Assembly: GCA_033557835.1 (NCBI GenBank)
Contig: JAWQRO010000423.1
Location: 1-39,270 of the forward strand
Direction of reading: 5' to 3'
Source of the DNA: Helochares maculicollis
Taxonomy: Eukaryota > Arthropoda > Insecta > Coleoptera > Hydrophilidae
DNA length: 39,270 bases
The notes under the pieces are model-generated. The model saw only the letters and a list, made by a program, of their open reading frames with translations, was not told the DNA's origin and did no database searches. Position numbers and translations under genes: made by a program. This document shows positions 33,826-39,270 of this stretch, piece by piece (the first letter of the stretch is position 1; each line of letters begins with the position of its first letter).

Positions 33826-36800
33826 TTGATTCTATGTGTGACAAGTGTTAAGCGTAATACAGTAAATCATCATATGTCAAATTTCGTTTGTCAATGAAAA
33901 TATCATTGCGTTATTTAATACCTTTTAAATGCAAAAATAAATGAATGTCTCCACATTAAGTTGTTTCAATGTATTTTTGGGTTCAAAGTCAAATAATATA
34001 TATTTCTTAAGAAAAAGATGCCCCTAAGGGCACGAAAATGTAGAATATTCATTGTATTTGTTGCATATGCACAAAATGAATTCAATTACCTAAATGTAGC
34101 AATCTTTTAAATACAAACTACAAACCATTGTTCATCCAAATAAGTGACTTGCTAAAAGAGCAACTCCAGCCAAACGCAAAGATAAGCCGCCACAGGTGCA
34201 ATATTTTTAAGAAATACCGTTGTTTTTCTCATCACTTTCAAGTTTACTCGTTTTCAAAGCTAAAATGCCGGCAAGAATTAGCATACCAGTAGATTAGGTA
34301 CAATATGTCACCCACTGGCATTCCGCAGCAACAATTCTGCCCACGGAAAAATTCCCTAAAAATTACTTACGACATTCCTCGTTCTTCAAACGACAATTAC
34401 CAGCAAATTTGTATTTTGCAAAGTCATTCTTAATTTCATTCGGTGCTATAAGCAATAACTCGTTCACAATTAATTTTAGTGATATGTAAATGAAATAGAG
34501 TTGGCACAACTATTCAGAAATTGCTGCAGCGGCGTTCTAACCGGGACGTCACTTTTCTACATTACCACTTCTAGCACGCGAGAACCTCGTTAGGTCTCCA
34601 GTTATTTGGATTAGTCGTGAAGCTTTTCGGGTTTTGTAGTCTAGAATAAAATAAACCCCAACTCCTCACATGATGTTTACTTAACCACCCTACATTTCTT
34701 TCCTCTACCTTCCATACATTTACGGAGCTTTGCTATTAGTTACCACAGTCTACAAGATTCCTAATTTTTAACACAACTATTTGCTATCCCTTATTTTTAA
34801 TTCGAAATACCACTTAGTAGTCGTAGCGGACAATACGTCAAGAAATGACTGTTTTCGTTTTCCGAACCTTCTAAGATTTTCAAGCTTAATTTAATGTTCT
34901 TTCCGACGCATTGTGTAGCTTTAGGCTGTTTTTGAATTTTTTAATTGTCGAAGTTTAAATACGCAGTAATTTTATTTCAAAAGTTTATTTTTTTGTGCCC
35001 GGCTTTATAGGTCTTAGAATGGAATTTACCCGCCAAGTTGGCTTATTTATTTCAGCTTCATTAAAATTCGCTTTCTTTAAAAATACTACCCTTCATATTT
35101 TTAAATAAACTTCGCAACGCTTGCTCGTAACGGAAGCAAGGATAGTTTACCAGGAGCAATCATAACTCCTCCGGAATTCCAAGAAATTTTTCTTTGCGCT
35201 TCTTGTTTATCAATGAAAGAAATTCGCTTCCACAATTTCGAAATGTTTGCAGACGAAAGGGCGAGTTGATTTAAAATTAATTATCGCTTCTTATTAAGCT
35301 TTACATATAAAAACATGGAATGTTTTACTCTGTGTATATAAAATGGATGTGGAAAGTATAATTTTCAGTTTTATCGTTCTTTCACCGTATGAGAAATGTG
35401 ATTATATATTTTAATAGTGACGTAGGCGTTTCTAATCCGAGTTTATTGCCGGTATAAAAAAGAACACAAACGATTTTTTTCGCGGGAAAAGTAATAAGTG
35501 CTGAAGAGAAATAATGAAATGCAAATCGCATTTTCAGCGGTGTAACGGGTTTGGTTTTCATGTTTCATTTTGCCTACTTTGGTTAACTCATTTAAGGTTT
35601 CATTCGAGTGCGTTGGGCAATACCCTCTGTTTTGATGTAGTTATAATGACATTTTTTAATTAACGGGATACTTTCTAAATAATAAACAGATCAATTTACT
35701 TTGTGTAAACTCTTCACATAGAATAATAATGGGGTACTTTTCAATATTGATTACGAGTAACTAGTAACAAAAAACGAAAATGTTATTCTTATGAATGCAT
35801 GAAAGCATGAACTGCATATTCCTAGTCTTAGTTCAACAACTATTCAACTTTGGTAACTTAGCTTTCAATTCTAATTCATTTGACTGAATTTATTTTTAGG
35901 GGCAATGCAACAGTCATTGAATAAAATTGGTGTTTAAGCTTTGCCTTGAGAAGAGCAGCTATGATTACCTTAAGCTTTCTAAAGCTTCTCATATAATAAG
36001 CGCTACACGCATTTGGTTTTTTATTATCCTAAGGCTGCATGCATTACTACTTTATCTTATTTACCTCAAAACCTACTGTTTGTTATATACGTATATAAGG
36101 CGGATTCAATATGGATTCAAGCTAGGCTTTCATAGTCAAACTGTATAGAGGCAACTTTCGTAAGACTTTCGCTAAACAAACATCTTTATCAAACCATTCT
36201 TTTAACAAACACCACACCGATTACTTGAGAAATTGAGAGCAGCGTATTTTAATTTAGGTATATAGTAATGTGTAGCTTTTATCTATCATATCCTACTACT
36301 GTTTTCTAAAGCATACTTTACATTGATTTTGTAAGAGTAATTTTTAAACTAATTTTGCTACTACACTGAATCCAGTAAGCTCATTATTAATTCTTTAACA
36401 TTTTTCTATAGTCAGTTGAAAGAATAATAAGGTAATTCAATTTGGAAAAAGAGCGTCTAATGCAGTTTTAAATTCAAAAAACCCCGGTATAAAATATTAA
36501 GTAATATTAAAGCAAAAGACCTTTGCTAGACTGAAGTCGCTTTATCATAAGTTTTGTAGCCGTGGTTGGTGAACCGATTAAAAAGTTTTCCCACTTAGAG
36601 CTACAGAGTGAAACTATATCAAACAGGATTTGAAATATCATCACCAGAACACTGTTATTCCCGAACGGCAAAAACAAACTTGGATTTTCCTCTACTCTAA
36701 TAGAATTAAATCACAGATTAGTCTGGGAAAGTTTCTGTTTTCCGCAGACCATTGAACCATTCTTAAAACTTTAACTGAGAAGAATCTCATTTATTTAAAT

Positions 36801-38574
36801 CAATTGGATATCTACTGCTGTTTCTTTCGAATAACAAACTATTAATTTAAGAATTGTGCTGAAAAATGTCCCCAAACGATCAGCTACTACAATCAACAAG
36901 ACTCAGCTAGTTAGATTAAAAACTATTGCATATCTGAGACCAAAATATTGTATTTTCGAATCAATACCATTCTCAATGCTTCAATATGTTGCTATATAAA
37001 AATCACCTACTTAACAATCTCTTTCGCTTATTTAATTTTATTTTGTTGTCACGTAAAATCGATACTCATACATAAAGGTAGGAACGAGCGCTTAGTAAAG
37101 TAGATGATGTGTTTGTCATATAAATATCAATCAACAAGAATGTGTACAGCTACTACGAACTTCTCTCTTCTCTAGCTGTTCCTAAGTCATGATTTCCAGA
37201 AAAAATACTGGCAGTTTGGAAACAAATTTTCCGCTCAAATAGACACCCTCCGTTGAGGATTACAGCTAAGTCACCCTCCCTACAGATATATTTGTCTAAC
37301 TTTGCAAAAAATTTATGGCATACAACTATTCAGAGCAAACACGGATATTTGGTTGTCCCTTTGTGCATATAATACTTTTGGAAATTACTAAGCCTTTCGT
37401 TAATCGACATAGGAATCGCCATTAAAACTCATTCGTTTTACTAACAATGGCTGTAATTCACTGCAGGCATTCAAACTTAATGGTGGCTGGGCTTTTATAT
37501 TTGTTTTCAAATGTCTGGATATCAGCGACGTACTAAACAATTAGGATTAAACTGTCTCCCCTGTAAAATATGATGGTTTGCAAGTGTTAATTTTGCTTGT
37601 TAGGTTTCATGTCGGTTCTATACATAATATAATCTATATCTGTGTATTTCGTTACGTTCTAAAATTGAAGTTGGATATTGTCATTCCCCTAGTATATTGT
37701 ACTAGAAGAAAACATTTAATCATCAATTTTTACAGGTCATAATATGTTATTATTATGTCAGATTTTTAGTACATCAAAGAATATTATCTTTTTCAATTGT
37801 AAGAAAGATGGCATCAAAGAGAACAAGATTATATGATGAGTAGAATATATTCTTAAAGGTTGAGTACCCAAATTATGGAAAATAAAGATAGAATATCAAA
37901 GACTGCAGGTACTAAATAACAAGCTACATAATATCAATTAAGTCGTACGTTTAATCGTAATTTTTACGTATAAATTACATAGCTTCAAGTCTACTTTTTT
38001 AATTTAATTTTACATATTATATAAGCTGCTATTTCTAATAATTAACGACTGAATGAGCAATTATTCTTCGTACACGAGGCGGTTCAATAATGAGAAATCG
38101 CTAGCCCGAATGCGCTGATATGGCGCTACTGTAAACGAATAGCATGATGGACAATTTGAATCATTTATAAAGTTAGAGTAGTTAACTTAAATAAATATTT
38201 TAGAAGGCAAATAAATCTAGTGCCTACTCAGCTCTACTGATTTATTATCGGTTAGAAAAGTGAAACAATCAAGCTAACAATTGGTAAATAGTGGCCGAAT
38301 AAAAATCTCATTATAAACAAATTCAAACAAAGAATTTTTTTATTAAGGTTAAAGCATAAAATCTGTAACTAGATTTCTGACATTTTTCAAAATAAAATGA
38401 TATAGAGCTAATTTGCTCCTCCATTAAATAAAATATATAAATATCTATTTATTTATCAGGGTAATATTTACAAAATTAAACAAATAGATAAATGAGTGGT
38501 ATTATATTATTAAATGGTTAATGGTTTTTATCTTTTATCTTCTTATTCTTCATATTATTCCAAAAGGTTGATGT
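33826..38574. other. gene-poor A+T-rich region
   Basis: About 4.7 kb without a supported gene. One stretch on the minus strand (34371-34445) looks like a short internal exon bounded by splice-like signals and is reported as a finding only. A 73-codon plus-strand ORF (35927-36148) has no recognisable feature. Near 38073 a TACACGAGGCGGTTCAATAA-like sequence resembles some mariner ends, but it is separated by about 640 bp of non-coding DNA from the transposase remnant. Confidence 0.5.
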
Positions 38575-38604
38575 TATATATATATATATATACATATATA
38601 TATA
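38575..38604. repeat. (TA)n microsatellite
   Basis: About 15 TA units with a single C interruption at 38593, followed by further A+T-only sequence to about 38640. A simple repeat that is likely to be length-variable. Confidence 0.9.
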
Positions 38605-38715
38605 ATTAATTAATAATTTTATTTTTATATATATTTTATTTGATTGATGTTATTTTATGATTTGAACGCTATTTAGTAGCCATTGATGTTTATTTAGCTG
38701 TTAATCTTTACAGTT

Positions 38716-39270
38716 TCAATTCATTTTAGCAAGAAGCATCGCCAGAAGTGACGTTTTTATTTATGTTAATTGAAATTAACTTCAACGGTATCGTACAGAT
38801 CCGTTTTTTGATCGCTTGATCACTGGAGACAAAAAGTGGGTCCTGTACGACAATCCGAAACGCAAAAGGCAATGGCAGAGCCGAAACGAATTACCACGAA
38901 CTACTGCAAAGCCAGGTTTACACCCCAAAAAAGCACTTCTGTGTGTTTGGTTGAATACACGCGGAGTTGTTCACTTTGAAGTGTTAAAACCTGGACAAAC
39001 TGTTAATGCAGATGTATATTGTAAACAATTCGAACAAATAAACTGGTCTTTGATTGAAAAGTATTCGGCAATTGTCAACAGAAAAGGAGTTCTGCAACAT
39101 GACAATGTAAGACCACACAGTGCAAAACGGACCTTATACAAAACTAACAAATTGGGGTGGGAGGTACTGCCTTACCCACCATACTTGCCCGATATTGCAC
39201 CCACGGATTACCATTTATTCCGATCACTGCAACATTGTCTTAGTGGCAAAAAATTAGAAAATTTTGATGA
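38716..39270 (+). pseudogene. mariner transposase, central part (runs off the window; continues at 1-242)
   Basis: The frame is open from 38780 to the window end with no stop. It begins in the linker before the catalytic core (RYRTDPFFDRL). It has the first catalytic Asp in TGDKKW (38828-38830), YDNPKRKRQW, HPKKALLCVW, and the second Asp in QHDN (39101-39103). The third Asp is in TDYH (39206-39208), with exactly 34 residues between the second and third, the D34D signature of mariner. The region before 38780 (from about 38716, RSDVF) is weakly mariner-like but has stops TGA and TAA. The DNA-binding N-terminal half is absent, so the copy is 5'-truncated as well as carrying the premature stop seen at 201. 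The last 127 bases are identical to the first 127 of the window. Confidence 0.92.
39144..39270 (+). repeat. 127-bp terminal direct repeat, identical to 1-127
   Basis: Base-by-base reading shows the last 127 bases equal the first 127 without a mismatch. The repeat lies inside the mariner transposase frame and keeps it in phase. The length is exactly a common de Bruijn assembler k-mer size, so it most simply reflects an overlap closing the contig into a circle or graph loop, not a biological long terminal repeat. Confidence 0.95.

Noticed and set aside
38073..38110. TACACGAGGCGGTTCAATAA-like sequence as the 5' terminal repeat of the right-end mariner
   Set aside because: No matching inverted copy at 294-317, and about 640 bp of non-coding DNA including a microsatellite separates it from the transposase.
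1..39270. tRNA, rRNA or CRISPR features
   Set aside because: No cloverleaf with a GGTTCGA-type T arm, no conserved rRNA blocks and no regularly spaced repeats were seen.

Overview
This looks like nuclear DNA from an insect. The window is strongly A+T-rich, mostly non-coding, and has eukaryotic gene architecture: AATAAA signals, one clear signal-peptide exon ending in a consensus GT splice donor, antigen-5-type CAP proteins of insect style, and decayed mariner transposons. There are no bacterial operons, Shine-Dalgarno sites or CRISPR arrays. I cannot name the order or species from the sequence alone.

Layout. Positions 1-242 and about 38716-39270 are the 3' and 5' parts of one mariner transposase pseudogene. 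The first 127 bases are identical to the last 127 (1-127 = 39144-39270), so the contig closes on itself inside this mariner. About 320-10746 is gene-poor. 10747-11616 (minus) and 13940-14827 (plus) are a divergent pair of intronless, secreted CAP/antigen-5-like genes, clearly paralogues. 14937-20674 is gene-poor. 20675-22750 (plus) is a single 691-codon open frame for an unrecognised, low-complexity, Pro/Asn/Ser-rich protein. Two inverted copies of a ~250 bp sequence (24073-24327 and 27161-27411) flank a ~2.8 kb segment. That segment carries a signal-peptide-coding first exon (25429-25480) with a consensus donor, probably the 5' end of a secreted or surface protein gene whose later exons I cannot place. 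29531-30313 (minus) is an irritans-type mariner pseudogene with an internal deletion. 32472-33190 (plus) is a second mellifera/cecropia-type mariner pseudogene. The rest to 38715 is gene-poor, ending in a TA microsatellite.

No pathway is shared by these genes. The most notable items are: the exact 127-base terminal identity (a circular molecule, a tandem copy, or a de Bruijn k-mer closure); the CAP pair, in which the second active-site His is replaced by an acidic residue in both paralogues and the C-termini are hydrophobic; the orphan 691-residue ORF; and the inverted arms around the signal-peptide exon. I found no convincing multi-gene system. All family assignments are from remembered motifs, with no database search.
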